Below the pieces are notes generated by a model that saw nothing but the letters and a program-made list of their open reading frames with translations, ran no database searches and was not told where the DNA came from. Below, one piece after another: positions 39,537-47,848 of a stretch of DNA of 54,978 bases. This DNA is from an uncultured Clostridiaceae bacterium (GTDB taxonomy: Bacteria; Bacillota; Clostridia; TANB77; CAG-508), in the NCBI GenBank assembly GCA_946493085.1, contig CAMMAC010000009.1:1-54978 (forward strand). The letters are read 5' to 3'. Position numbers and translations under genes: made by a program. Every line of letters begins with the position of its first letter. Position 1 is the first letter of the stretch.

Positions 39537-40520
39537 ATGGAATTTCAAGTGAAAGTACTGCTGATTAGTTTTGTCATTACAGTCATTTTGTCAATTTTTA
39601 TTATTCCCATACTAAGAAAATTAAAAGTTGGGCAAATAGAAAGAGAAGACGGACCACAATCTCATCTAAAAAAACAAGGAACACCTACTATGGGAGGCAT
39701 CATCATTATTATAGCTATTATCATCGTCTGTGTGGGGTTATATATCTACTATACTTCAGGAAGAGCAGAACCAGAAGTGGCTAAGAATATAATACCATTA
39801 CTATTAGTAACAGTAGGGTTTGGCGTAGTAGGGTTGATAGATGATTTAAAAAAATTAGTATTTAAAAACACCAAAGGATTAAAACCAATTTATAAAATGA
39901 TAGGTCTTTTGATTATATCTGTAGCATACACACTATATTTAAGTAACGTATTAGAAATAGGAACAGATATCTATATTCCGTTCATGAAAGAATCTATTAC
40001 ATTGCCTTTATGGTTGTATATTCCATTTGCTATAGTAGTAATGCTAGCAGCAACGAATGCAATTAATTTAACAGACGGAATAGATGGACTATCTAGCAGT
40101 GTTACTACTATTATTGTAACTTGCTTAACTGTTATTGCCATTATATTTAATATAAAAGAAGTAGCATTATTTGGAAGCGCTATTGCAGGTATTTGTTTAG
40201 GATTTTTACTATTCAATCTATACCCATCCAAAGTAATGATGGGAGATACCGGGTCTCTTTTATTAGGAGGAGCAGTAGCTGCTATGGCATTATATTTAAA
40301 AATGCCATTATTATTATTAATTATCGCTATTGTACCAGTATTAGAAACTTTATCTGTTATGATACAAGTAGCACATTATAAAAGAACAGGAAACAGAATT
40401 TTTAAGATGGCACCATTACACCATCATTTTGAATTGTGTGGATGGAAAGAAAACAAAATTGTATCTGTTTTTAGTTTAGTAAGTTTGCTAGCAGCGATGG
40501 TAGGATTAATGGCAATTTAA
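39537..40520 (+). CDS. mraY: Phospho-N-acetylmuramoyl-pentapeptide transferase
   Basis: MraY, 327 residues, is an integral membrane enzyme with about ten helices that makes lipid I from UDP-MurNAc-pentapeptide and undecaprenyl phosphate. Signature segments are GTPTMGGIIII, GLIDDLKKL, AINLTDGIDGLSS (catalytic Asp residues), MGDTGSLLLGG and APLHHHFELCGW. It follows murE by 39 bases. Confidence 0.96.
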   Translation: MEFQVKVLLISFVITVILSIFIIPILRKLKVGQIEREDGPQSHLKKQGTPTMGGIIIIIAIIIVCVGLYIYYTSGRAEPEVAKNIIPLLLVTVGFGVVGLIDDLKKLVFKNTKGLKPIYKMIGLLIISVAYTLYLSNVLEIGTDIYIPFMKESITLPLWLYIPFAIVVMLAATNAINLTDGIDGLSSSVTTIIVTCLTVIAIIFNIKEVALFGSAIAGICLGFLLFNLYPSKVMMGDTGSLLLGGAVAAMALYLKMPLLLLIIAIVPVLETLSVMIQVAHYKRTGNRIFKMAPLHHHFELCGWKENKIVSVFSLVSLLAAMVGLMAI

Positions 40521-40584
40521 TTAAAATACAAATAAAAGGTGCCATGCAAAAGAAAAAAATAAGGAAAAATAAGGGAGGAAATCC

Positions 40585-41739
40585 ATGACAAGCAAAGTGG
40601 CAGAACCAAAAATAAAAACAATCAAAAATCCATTTGACTTTACATTATGTATTACAGTCATATTATTATTATCCTTAGGTCTTGTAATGGTAATGTCAGC
40701 TAGTGCCCCAACATCCCTTTCTGTAACAGGAAATAGTTATACTTATGTAATAAGACAAGGAATTTTTGCTATACTAGGCTTAGTCATTATGGGAATATTA
40801 TCCAAAATAGATTACCATTTGTATCAAAAATTATACAAAGTAGCCTATATTGTAGCAATAGTTGCTCTATTATCTGTAGCTATTCCAGGAATTGGAGTAG
40901 AAGTAAAAGGTGCAAGGAGATGGATAAATTTAGGATTTGGACAATTTCAACCTTCAGAAATTTCCAAAATATGTTTGATTATTTTCTATGCAGCTTATTT
41001 AACCAAACATAAATCAGAGTTACAAGGTTTTTGGAGAGGATTTGTCAAACCATTTCTATTTTTAGTACCACCAATTGCCATTCTTTTCTTCATACAAGAC
41101 CATTTAAGTGCTTGTATTGTTATTATAGGAATTGTAAGTGTTATGATGATTATGGCAGGAACAAAAATGAGATATTTTATGACAGTAGGAGTCGTAGGAG
41201 TCGTTGCTGCTGTGGCTGGTATGCTGATACTAGCACAAACAACAGGAATAGGTGGATTTAGAATTGCCAGAATTACTACTTTCCTTGACCCTTGGTCAGA
41301 TGCAATAGGGGATGGATGGCAAGTTATCCAAAGTTTATATGCCATAGGTTCCGGAGGTTTATTTGGAGTAGGATTAGGAGAAAGTAAACAAAAATATTTG
41401 TACATACCAGAACCACATAACGACTTTATCTTTGCTATATTAGCAGAAGAATTAGGTTTTGTGGGATGTTTTGTCGTGATTGCTCTATTTGCTATATTTG
41501 CATGGAGAGGCATTGTTACTTCTATGAGAGCACCAGATTCTTTTGGTAGTTTAGTGGCAATAGGCATCACTACTTTAATAGGATTACAAGCCATTATTAA
41601 TATAGCAGTAGTTACCTCTTCTATGCCAGCTACAGGAATGGCACTTCCTTTCTTTAGTTATGGAGGAACTGCATTACTTATTTTACTAGCCAGCGTAGGA
41701 GTATTACTAAATATATCGAGAGCAAGAGCAAAAGTATAA
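40585..41739 (+). CDS. ftsW: SEDS-family peptidoglycan glycosyltransferase FtsW
   Basis: This 384-residue multi-spanning SEDS protein polymerises lipid II with a class B PBP. It has VMSASAPTS near the N-terminus, GARRWINLGFGQFQPSEISK, QSLYAIGSGGLFGVGLGESK, YIPEPHNDFIFAILAEELGF and the C-terminal SYGGTALLILL. Position between mraY and murG favours FtsW over RodA or SpoVE. Confidence 0.93.
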   Translation: MTSKVAEPKIKTIKNPFDFTLCITVILLLSLGLVMVMSASAPTSLSVTGNSYTYVIRQGIFAILGLVIMGILSKIDYHLYQKLYKVAYIVAIVALLSVAIPGIGVEVKGARRWINLGFGQFQPSEISKICLIIFYAAYLTKHKSELQGFWRGFVKPFLFLVPPIAILFFIQDHLSACIVIIGIVSVMMIMAGTKMRYFMTVGVVGVVAAVAGMLILAQTTGIGGFRIARITTFLDPWSDAIGDGWQVIQSLYAIGSGGLFGVGLGESKQKYLYIPEPHNDFIFAILAEELGFVGCFVVIALFAIFAWRGIVTSMRAPDSFGSLVAIGITTLIGLQAIINIAVVTSSMPATGMALPFFSYGGTALLILLASVGVLLNISRARAKV

Positions 41740-41748
41740 AAAAACAGC

Positions 41749-41775
41749 TGCCAAAAGGGCTAGGCCTTTTTGGCA
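41749..41775 (+). terminator. Hairpin between ftsW and murG
   Basis: TGCCAAAAGG pairs with CCTTTTTGGCA around a short GGCTAG-type loop. There is no T-run after it and the murG ribosome site is only about 15 bases further, so it may be an attenuating or processing structure rather than a full terminator. Confidence 0.4.
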
Positions 41776-41804
41776 AAAATTTACAAAAAGGAGGATGCAA
41801 AAAA

Positions 41805-42926
41805 ATGAAGGTAATTGTTGCTGCTGCTGGAACAGGAGGACATATTAATCCGGGAATTGCCATTGCAAATGAAATAAAAAAACAAGAGCCAAATTCTCAA
41901 ATTATATTTTTGGGAACAACAAGAGGATTAGAAAATGATTTAGTGCCAAGAGCAGGTTATGAACTAAAACATATCAATGCCTATGGTTTTAATAGAAGTA
42001 TTAGCTGGGAAAATATCAAAAAGATTTGGCAAACATTTTGCAGTGTGGGAGAGGCAAAAAAAATTATCAAAGAGGAAAAGCCAGATGTAGTCATTGGAAC
42101 GGGTGGATATATTTGTGTAGCAGCAGGAATGGCAGCGAAACAATTAAAAATACCTTTAGTGCTACATGAGAGCAATGCTTTTCCAGGAATGGCAGTAAAA
42201 ATGTTAAGTAAAAAGGCAGATTGTATTTTTTTAGGGTTTGCAGAAGCCAAAGATAGATTGCCTAAAGCCAGAAAAACAGTAGTTACCGGTACACCAACTA
42301 AAGTAAAAAAAGTAAATATATCACAAGCAGAAAAACAACAAATACGAAAACGAATAGGATTTGAAAAAGATTTGCCAATGGTACTTGCTTTTGGAGGAAG
42401 CCAAGGAGCCAAGAGTATCAATAATAGTCTAATACAAATCATAGAAGAACAAAAAAACCAAAATTATAATTTAATATGGTCAGCAGGAGCAAAAGGCTAT
42501 GAAGAACTAAAACAAAGATGGGGAGAAAAAATAGACTCTTATGCAAATGCAAAAGTTGTACCTTATATTTATAACATGGAGGAATTATATAATGCAGTAG
42601 ATTTAGTAGTATGTAGAAGTGGAGCTATGACAGTTACAGAAATTATGACAGTAGGGAAACCTGCCATTTTTATTCCATTTCCTTATGCTACAGAAAACCA
42701 CCAAGAATATAATGCTAGAGTATTAGCAGATAAAAAAGCGGCAAAAGTGATATTAGATAAGGATTTAACAGCAGAAAAATTAAACACAGAAATAGAAAAT
42801 TTAATAAGATATCCACAAGTCTTAAAAGAAATGGGGATAACTGCAGAAAAAATTGCTAAAAAGGACGTAGAAAAACATATTTATGAAGAAATAAGGAATA
42901 TTTTACCATCTAAAAGAATAAAATAA
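41805..42926 (+). CDS. murG: UDP-GlcNAc:lipid I N-acetylglucosaminyltransferase
   Basis: MurG, 373 residues, converts lipid I to lipid II at the inner membrane face. It has the glycine-rich AGTGGHINPGIAIA loop at residues 7-20, GTGGYICVAAGMAAK, HESNAFPGMAVKML, AFGGSQGAKSINN and the donor-binding CRSGAMTVTEIM, then PFPYATENHQEYNA. It is the last recognisable gene of the dcw cluster here. Confidence 0.96.
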   Translation: MKVIVAAAGTGGHINPGIAIANEIKKQEPNSQIIFLGTTRGLENDLVPRAGYELKHINAYGFNRSISWENIKKIWQTFCSVGEAKKIIKEEKPDVVIGTGGYICVAAGMAAKQLKIPLVLHESNAFPGMAVKMLSKKADCIFLGFAEAKDRLPKARKTVVTGTPTKVKKVNISQAEKQQIRKRIGFEKDLPMVLAFGGSQGAKSINNSLIQIIEEQKNQNYNLIWSAGAKGYEELKQRWGEKIDSYANAKVVPYIYNMEELYNAVDLVVCRSGAMTVTEIMTVGKPAIFIPFPYATENHQEYNARVLADKKAAKVILDKDLTAEKLNTEIENLIRYPQVLKEMGITAEKIAKKDVEKHIYEEIRNILPSKRIK

Positions 42927-42931
42927 AAAAT

Positions 42932-42960
42932 TTGACATATAATAAAATATGCGTTATAAT
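42932..42960 (+). promoter_or_regulatory. Consensus promoter for a short antisense-type RNA
   Basis: TTGACA (42932-42937), 17 bases, TATAAT (42955-42960): a perfect match to the vegetative consensus. No reading frame with a ribosome site follows before the terminator at 43000-43034. Confidence 0.8.
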
Positions 42961-42966
42961 ATATTT

Positions 42967-43034
42967 GACGTCAGGAAAAAAATGTTGTTCAAGCGCATAA
43001 AAAAGACTAGGAGACCAATTCCTAGTCTTTTTCC
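42967..43034 (+). ncRNA. Predicted about 68-nt RNA antitoxin (par RNA II-like)
   Basis: This RNA is predicted from the consensus promoter to the hairpin terminator. It contains AAAATGTTGTTCA at 42979-42991, identical to the plus strand at 43098-43110. It is therefore complementary to the start region of the reverse-strand peptide mRNA. It also shares the convergent terminator stem with that mRNA. Size, convergent arrangement, repeat and shared terminator match the par locus of plasmid pAD1 (RNA I/RNA II). The match is structural; expression is inferred. Confidence 0.65.
43000..43034. terminator. Bidirectional terminator shared by the small RNA and the peptide gene
   Basis: AAAAAGACTAGGA (43000-43012) pairs with TCCTAGTCTTTTT (43020-43032) around a 7-base loop, with T-runs on both strands. 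Confidence 0.85.
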
Positions 43035-43036
43035 TT

Positions 43037-43111
43037 TTAGTTTTCGTTGCCAAATTTATCCAAAATCAGATAAATGACAATTAAAACTAATAGTTTTAAA
43101 ATGTTGTTCAT
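43037..43111 (-). CDS. 24-residue hydrophobic peptide, candidate type I toxin
   Basis: The reverse strand encodes MNNILKLLVLIV followed by IYLILDKFGNEN: 24 residues with one membrane-spanning stretch (about 4-17) and a charged, Asn-rich tail. The ATG is preceded by AAGGAGG at ideal spacing. A consensus promoter lies upstream and a bidirectional terminator directly after the TAA. The size and shape are those of Fst-like membrane toxins, though the sequence is not one I recognise. A convergent small RNA can pair across its start codon. It is too short for ordinary gene callers. Confidence 0.7.
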   Translation of the reverse strand: MNNILKLLVLIVIYLILDKFGNEN

Positions 43112-43150
43112 TTGCAACCTCCTTCCTACCTTCCGGAGAAAGGCAAAAAC

Positions 43151-43179
43151 AATATATAATATTTCCTATATTTTGTCAA
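43151..43179 (-). promoter_or_regulatory. Promoter of the 24-residue peptide gene
   Basis: On the reverse strand, TTGACA (43179-43174), 17 bases, TATATT (43156-43151). The predicted mRNA begins near 43144, leaving a leader of about 33 bases that can form a small hairpin around CTCCGG. Confidence 0.75.
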
Positions 43180-43250
43180 TTCCTATATAACTGGTCTTTT
43201 GATGATTTAGAGAAATATTTTATTATCCAAAAGAATAACTGCCAAATTAA

Positions 43251-43279
43251 TTGACATAACCTAGATTTCTTGATATAAT
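43251..43279 (+). promoter_or_regulatory. Consensus promoter for the 91-residue orphan gene
   Basis: TTGACA (43251-43256), 17 bases, TATAAT (43274-43279), another perfect vegetative consensus. Confidence 0.8.
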
Positions 43280-43341
43280 GCGATTACATAATACTTGTTA
43301 ATTGGTCATTGGCAATTGCCAGATAAAAAAGGAGGAAGAAT

Positions 43342-43617
43342 ATGAGCCAGAAAGTAGCACGTTATAGACGGTCAGTAGATAAACTGGTGAAAACTTTACC
43401 AGGATATAGTACCTACTGGGAAATATCTCATCAGTCAAAAAATGGAAAAACCTATTTTGAGATTTACTATAAACCGGATAGGGGAAATGACTATAACCTG
43501 ACGATAGCGGTGGATAAAATCACTGCTCAAGCGGCAATAGTAGATGAAGCTGGAAAAGACATAACTGAGGAAATAAAAAGTTACTTAAAAAAAGAAATGA
43601 GAGATAACTGGAGGTAA
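43342..43617 (+). CDS. 91-residue protein of unknown function with an in-frame CGG at codon 10
   Basis: I do not recognise this protein. It is charged and soluble, with LVKTLPGYSTYWEISHQSK, YFEIYYKPDRG and a Lys/Glu-rich C-terminus. It has its own consensus promoter, a strong AAGGAGG site and its own terminator. Codon use is less AT-biased than its neighbours (CTG, GAC and GGG occur), which hints at recent transfer. Codon 10 is CGG (43369). If read as in the recoded genes, GGT CAG TAG would end translation at once; the open frame requires reading it as an amino acid. It is either an exception to the recoding or a controlled gene. Confidence 0.65.
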   Translation: MSQKVARYRRSVDKLVKTLPGYSTYWEISHQSKNGKTYFEIYYKPDRGNDYNLTIAVDKITAQAAIVDEAGKDITEEIKSYLKKEMRDNWR

Positions 43618-43629
43618 CGTGACTTTCTT

Positions 43630-43664
43630 AAAAAGCAGATGGAGTGATTTCATCTGCTTTTTTT
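43630..43664 (+). terminator. Terminator after the 91-residue gene
   Basis: AAAAGCAGATG (43631-43641) pairs with CATCTGCTTTT (43651-43661), followed by further T residues. Confidence 0.85.
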
Positions 43665-43739
43665 CAAAAATACTTGCATTCTTGCAGAAAATATTTTAGA
43701 ATACAGAAATGAGAAATTTAAAAAGAAGGGAATGAGAAG

Positions 43740-45834
43740 ATGCCAGATAAATTAATTATAGTGGAATCACCTGCAAAGGCAAATACCATAAAAAAATTTT
43801 TAGGAGGCAATACAAAAGTAGTAGCTTCTATGGGGCATATTCGCGATTTACCAAAATCAAAATTAGGTATTGATATAGAAAACGATTTCGAACCAGAATA
43901 TATTAACATTAGAGGAAAAGGAGATTTAATAAAAAGCTTAAAAAAAGATGCAAAAGCTAGTAAAAAAGTTTACTTAGCAACTGACCCTGACCGTGAAGGA
44001 GAAGCAATTGCATGGCATTTAGCATATTTATTAGATATACCAGAAGATAGCGTGTGTAGAGTAACCTTTAATGAAATTACCAAAGAGACGGTAAAAGAAT
44101 CTATGAAACATCCTAGAAAAATAGATAAAAATTTAACAGACGCACAACAAGCCCGTCGTGTAATGGATAGAATAGTAGGTTATAAAATGAGCCCTGTCCT
44201 TTGGAAAAAAGTAAAAAGAGGATTATCTGCTGGTAGAGTGCAATCGGTAGCAGTAAAACTAATTGTAGATAGAGAAAATGAAATAGAGAATTTTATTCCG
44301 GAAGAATATTGGAATATTTATGTAACACTTTTAGAAGAAAAATCTCAAAAAACATTTGAAGCACATTTTTATGGAAAAGATGGAAAAAAACAAGAAATTC
44401 ACACAAAAAAAGAAGTAGATACTATTCTACAAGCAATAAAAAATCAAGATTATATTGTAAAAGATATCAAAAAAAGTGAGAAGAAAAGAACGCCCGCACC
44501 ACCTTTTACTACTAGTACCATGCAACAAGAGGCATCCAGAAAATTAGGGTTTACCTTAAAGAAAACCATGTCTGTAGCCCAAGGATTGTATGAAGGAGTA
44601 AAAGTACCAGAAAAAGGTTCTGTTGGTTTAATTACTTACATGAGAACAGACTCTACCAGAATTTCAGAAGAGGCAAGAGAGGCTGCTAAAAAACAAATAG
44701 AAAAGCATTATGGCAAAGAATATTATGAAAATAGATATTATAGAACCAAAAAAGATGCACAAGATGCACACGAAGCCATTAGACCTACCTATATAGATTT
44801 AGAACCAGAACAAATAAAAGATGCACTAACACCAGATCAATATAAGTTGTATCGTCTAATTTATCATCGTTTTATGGCTAGCCAAATGGCAGCAGCAGTA
44901 TACGATACAGTAGCAGTAGATATAGATGCAGGAGAATATCGTTTTAAAGCAAGCGGACAAACACTAAAATTTAAAGGCTTTATGACTTTATATGTAGAGT
45001 CAGAAGATGGAGAACAAGAAAAAAAGAATAAAAAAGAAGAAACAGATATGGCACTTCCAGAATTACAAGTAGGAGAGAGAGTAATAGAGAAAAAAATAGA
45101 GCCAAAGCAAAGTTTTACAGAACCACCTCCACGTTATACAGAGGCAAGTTTAGTAAAAGCATTAGAAGAAAAAGGAATAGGAAGACCAAGTACTTATTCT
45201 CCAACTATTACTACTATCTTAGAAAGAAGATATATAGAGAAAGAGCAAAAACAACTAGTGCCAACAGACTTGGGAAAAATTGTAAATAAACTATTAACAG
45301 AAAATTTTCCAGATATCATCAATGTTACATTTACTGCCAAAATAGAAGAAGAATTTGACGAAGTAGCAGAACGGAAAAGAAAATTGGAAACAAGTTATTC
45401 GAGAATTTTATGGTCCATTTGAACAGAATGTAGAAAGAGTAGAAAAAGAATTGGAACATGTAAAATTGGAAGATGAAGTAACCGATATACCATGCGAAAA
45501 ATGTGGCAGAATGATGGTAATCAAATATGGAAGATATGGTAAATTTCTAGCTTGTCCAGGATATCCAGAATGTAAAAATGCAAAACCATGGGTAGAAACT
45601 ATAGATGTACCATGCCCAAATTGTGGGGGAAAAGTACAAATAAGAAAAACCAAAAAGAAAAGAACCTATTATATTTGCGAAAATAACCCAGAAAGCTGTA
45701 ACTACATTTCTTGGAATAAACCAAAACCAGGAGAAAAGTGGAATCCAGAAGAAAAAGCAGAAGTAGAGGAAAAAAAGAAGCCTGCTAAAAAGAAAAAATG
45801 GCAAAGAAGAAAAAATAAGCAAACTGAACTTTAG
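43740..45834 (+). CDS. topA: DNA topoisomerase I, with +1 frameshift at CGG
   Basis: TopA relaxes negative supercoils. The TOPRIM domain (KLIIVESPAKANTIKKF, ATDPDREGEAIAWHL) and the catalytic Tyr300 in GLITYMRTDSTR are in the first frame. Codon 545 is CGG (45372). Staying in frame gives a non-family tail ending at 45422. Skipping the C reads EVAEGKENWKQVIREFYGPF, the conserved end of the topoisomerase core. Two four-cysteine zinc motifs follow (CEKCGRMM with CPGYPEC, CPNCGG with CENNPESC). The joined protein is 697 residues, the normal size. Because TopA is normally needed for growth, recoding should be efficient. Confidence 0.93.
45372..45375 (+). other. +1 recoding site C-GGA in topA
   Basis: In-frame CGG after GAA. 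Skipping C restores VAEGKENW. The zero frame runs 16 further codons to a stop at 45420-45422. Confidence 0.9.
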
Positions 45835-45863
45835 GGACCATTCCTTAAAGTTCAATTTTTTTT
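45825..45863 (+). terminator. Terminator after topA
   Basis: TGAACTTTAGGGA (45825-45837) pairs, with one mismatch, with TCCTTAAAGTTCA (45842-45854), followed by a run of T residues. The stem includes the topA stop codon. Confidence 0.75.
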
Positions 45864-45917
45864 AGAATGCTTTTCATAAGTTTAAATTTATTGTCGAATT
45901 TTATCGGAAAGTTTTTC

Positions 45918-45946
45918 TTGTTTTTTTAAACAAATCATGGTATACA
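45918..45946 (+). promoter_or_regulatory. Possible promoter for the Rpn-type gene
   Basis: TTGTTT (45918-45923), 17 bases, TATACA (45941-45946). Both boxes are imperfect. Confidence 0.4.
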
Positions 45947-46060
45947 TAAGAAGTAAGCTTTTTAATTCTAATGTTTTTGTTTCAATAATTTAAATTGAAT
46001 TTTATTTCACAACAAATTCCTATAAAAAGCTATCAAATTTTAATTCAAGGAGGTTTTTTA

Positions 46061-46933
46061 GTGTCAAATTTTTCATCAGAAAAAGAAACAAAAGAGAAGA
46101 ACGAGATATTATCTCCCAAGTTAGATGTGGTCTTTCAAATATTATTTGGTGAGGTAGGTAGCGAAAAAATTACAAAAGATTTTTTAAGTAGCATATTGAA
46201 AGAAAAGATAGAGGAAGTATCCTTAAATGAAAATATTGTATTAAGAAGAGAATATCCAAAAGATAAAATGGGAGTAGTAGATGTACTAGCAAAGGTAAAT
46301 GGAAAAGAATATTGTCATATAGAAATACAATTAAAAGAAGTAGCTCATTTAGAAGAAAGGCTTTTATATTACTGGGCAAAACAATATACGAGAAGTATTA
46401 AATCTGGTAAAGAATATGAATCATTAAAAAGAACTATATCCATTCTAATTACAGATTTTGAAGTAAAAGGGTTAGAAAATATAGGAATGCATAGTAAATG
46501 GAAGATAATCGAAGAAAATAGCAGAAAACAGGTGTTGACAGAACATTTAGAGATACATATAATAGAAATACCCAAAATGTATAAAGAAGAGAAGAAACAG
46601 AATAAAAAGTTGATACAATGGTTAAACTTTTTAGAAAATCCAGAGAGTAAAGAGGTGGAAGAATATATGAGAGAAAATGTAAATGTAAAAGAGGCAAAAG
46701 AAAAACTAGAAGGATTAAGTGAGGATGAACGAGTACAAAGATTAGCAGAGCTAAGAGAAAAAGCAATATTGGATGAGAAAGAAGCAAAATACACTGGATA
46801 TATGGAAGGGTTAGAAGAAGGAAAAAAAGATGGAAGAAGGGAAATTGCAAAAAAATTAAAAGAAGAAGGTTTAGCCATAGAGTTGATTATGAAAGCAACG
46901 GAACTAAAAAAAGAAGAAATAGAAAATTTATAA
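46061..46933 (+). CDS. Rpn family recombination-promoting nuclease (PD-(D/E)XK)
   Basis: A 290-residue protein of the Rpn/PDDEXK transposase-like family, common in mobile or accessory positions. It has LSPKLDVVFQILFGEVGSE, then the nuclease core VVDVLAKVNGKEYCHIEIQL with Asp and ExQ ligands, AHLEERLLYYWAKQY, and a C-terminal Lys/Glu-rich helical region. The start is GTG 46061, 7 bases after AAGGAGG; the frame upstream to 45995 is the ribosome site. It is followed by the first copy of a 47-nt repeat that flanks the next two genes. Confidence 0.82.
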   Translation: MSNFSSEKETKEKNEILSPKLDVVFQILFGEVGSEKITKDFLSSILKEKIEEVSLNENIVLRREYPKDKMGVVDVLAKVNGKEYCHIEIQLKEVAHLEERLLYYWAKQYTRSIKSGKEYESLKRTISILITDFEVKGLENIGMHSKWKIIEENSRKQVLTEHLEIHIIEIPKMYKEEKKQNKKLIQWLNFLENPESKEVEEYMRENVNVKEAKEKLEGLSEDERVQRLAELREKAILDEKEAKYTGYMEGLEEGKKDGRREIAKKLKEEGLAIELIMKATELKKEEIENL

Positions 46934-46937
46934 AGAG

Positions 46938-46984
46938 CCTATTTACCCGCGAAGACTTAAAAATTTAAGTTTTTGCGGGTTTTT
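46938..46984 (+). repeat. 47-nt direct repeat, copy 1 (contains a terminator)
   Basis: This sequence is identical over 47 bases to 48719-48765. It includes ACCCGC pairing with GCGGGT around an A/T-rich inner stem (CTTAAA/TTTAAG) and a terminal T-run, so it works as a terminator for the nuclease gene. Two perfect copies flank the two-gene membrane cassette. Confidence 0.9.
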
Positions 46985-47004
46985 AAGTTTAATAATATAA
47001 AACA

Positions 47005-47033
47005 TTGAAAGTTATGTAAAATAATGATATAAT
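47005..47033 (+). promoter_or_regulatory. Promoter of the two-gene membrane cassette
   Basis: TTGAAA (47005-47010), 17 bases, TATAAT (47028-47033). Confidence 0.7.
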
Positions 47034-47080
47034 ATTCGCAATTCACTTGTACATTGAAAAATAAATAGGAGGAAATGTAA

Positions 47081-47848
47081 ATGAAAAAAAACGCTAAAAA
47101 GCAATGGAAAAAGGTGCCAATAGTTTTACGGAATATTTGGTTTTGCCTTACAGCAATCTTAATGACTATGCCATATTATTACGCAATAAAACAGCAGGAA
47201 CCTATACACATATGCATTCTAAAATTACTCTATTCTTTTCTTATTATGGATATTCTATGTAGTATTCTAGAAGATGTGCCTCTATGGGTACAAAAACTAA
47301 AAAAACATAGAGAACAGGTAAGAGAAAAACAAAGAAAAGAGAAAGAAGAAGAATTGCAACAAAAAATGCAAGAACAAATACAGCAGGAGGAGGAAAAACA
47401 AAGAGAAATTTTAGATGGAAATGTGGAATATCAAGAACTGGAAAAGGCAGAATTAGTATATGAAAGACTCGTGCATATTCTACAAGAAGAAAAAATGAAT
47501 GAAAAAGAAAATAAAAAGTTAAATCAGTTATTAAAGGAAATTCACTTACTTTTAGAAATACTAAAGGAGGATAATACGCATTATGAAAAAGCGGGTTATA
47601 TGCTAAGAGTATGCTTACCAGAGCTTGAAAATATCACCAATATCTATTTGGATATGCTAAGTGTTACTAATACTATACAAGAGGAAGATTCAGAAAGATA
47701 TTGTTCTTTTCTAAAGCAATTTAAAAAATATATAGAAAGTATTAAAGAGCAGATTTATTCTGTAGGAAAGAGCAATTTAGAAGTGAGTACTTCTGTAATG
47801 GAAAAAGTAATGCTAAGTAGAATGAATCAGGAGGAAAAATTATCATGA
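47081..47848 (+). CDS. Membrane-anchored coiled-coil protein of unknown function
   Basis: Not recognised. It has 255 residues: a basic N-terminus, two predicted membrane helices (about 18-37 and 47-62), then a long Gln/Glu/Lys coiled coil (about 72-135) and a helical C-terminal part. The ATG has AGGAGG 8 bases upstream. Codon 17 is CGG (47129), just before the first helix; Arg there would suit the positive-inside rule. A +1 shift at this codon would stop translation after about ten more codons. Its end overlaps the next start (ATGA), so the two genes are coupled. Confidence 0.65.
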   Translation: MKKNAKKQWKKVPIVLRNIWFCLTAILMTMPYYYAIKQQEPIHICILKLLYSFLIMDILCSILEDVPLWVQKLKKHREQVREKQRKEKEEELQQKMQEQIQQEEEKQREILDGNVEYQELEKAELVYERLVHILQEEKMNEKENKKLNQLLKEIHLLLEILKEDNTHYEKAGYMLRVCLPELENITNIYLDMLSVTNTIQEEDSERYCSFLKQFKKYIESIKEQIYSVGKSNLEVSTSVMEKVMLSRMNQEEKLS

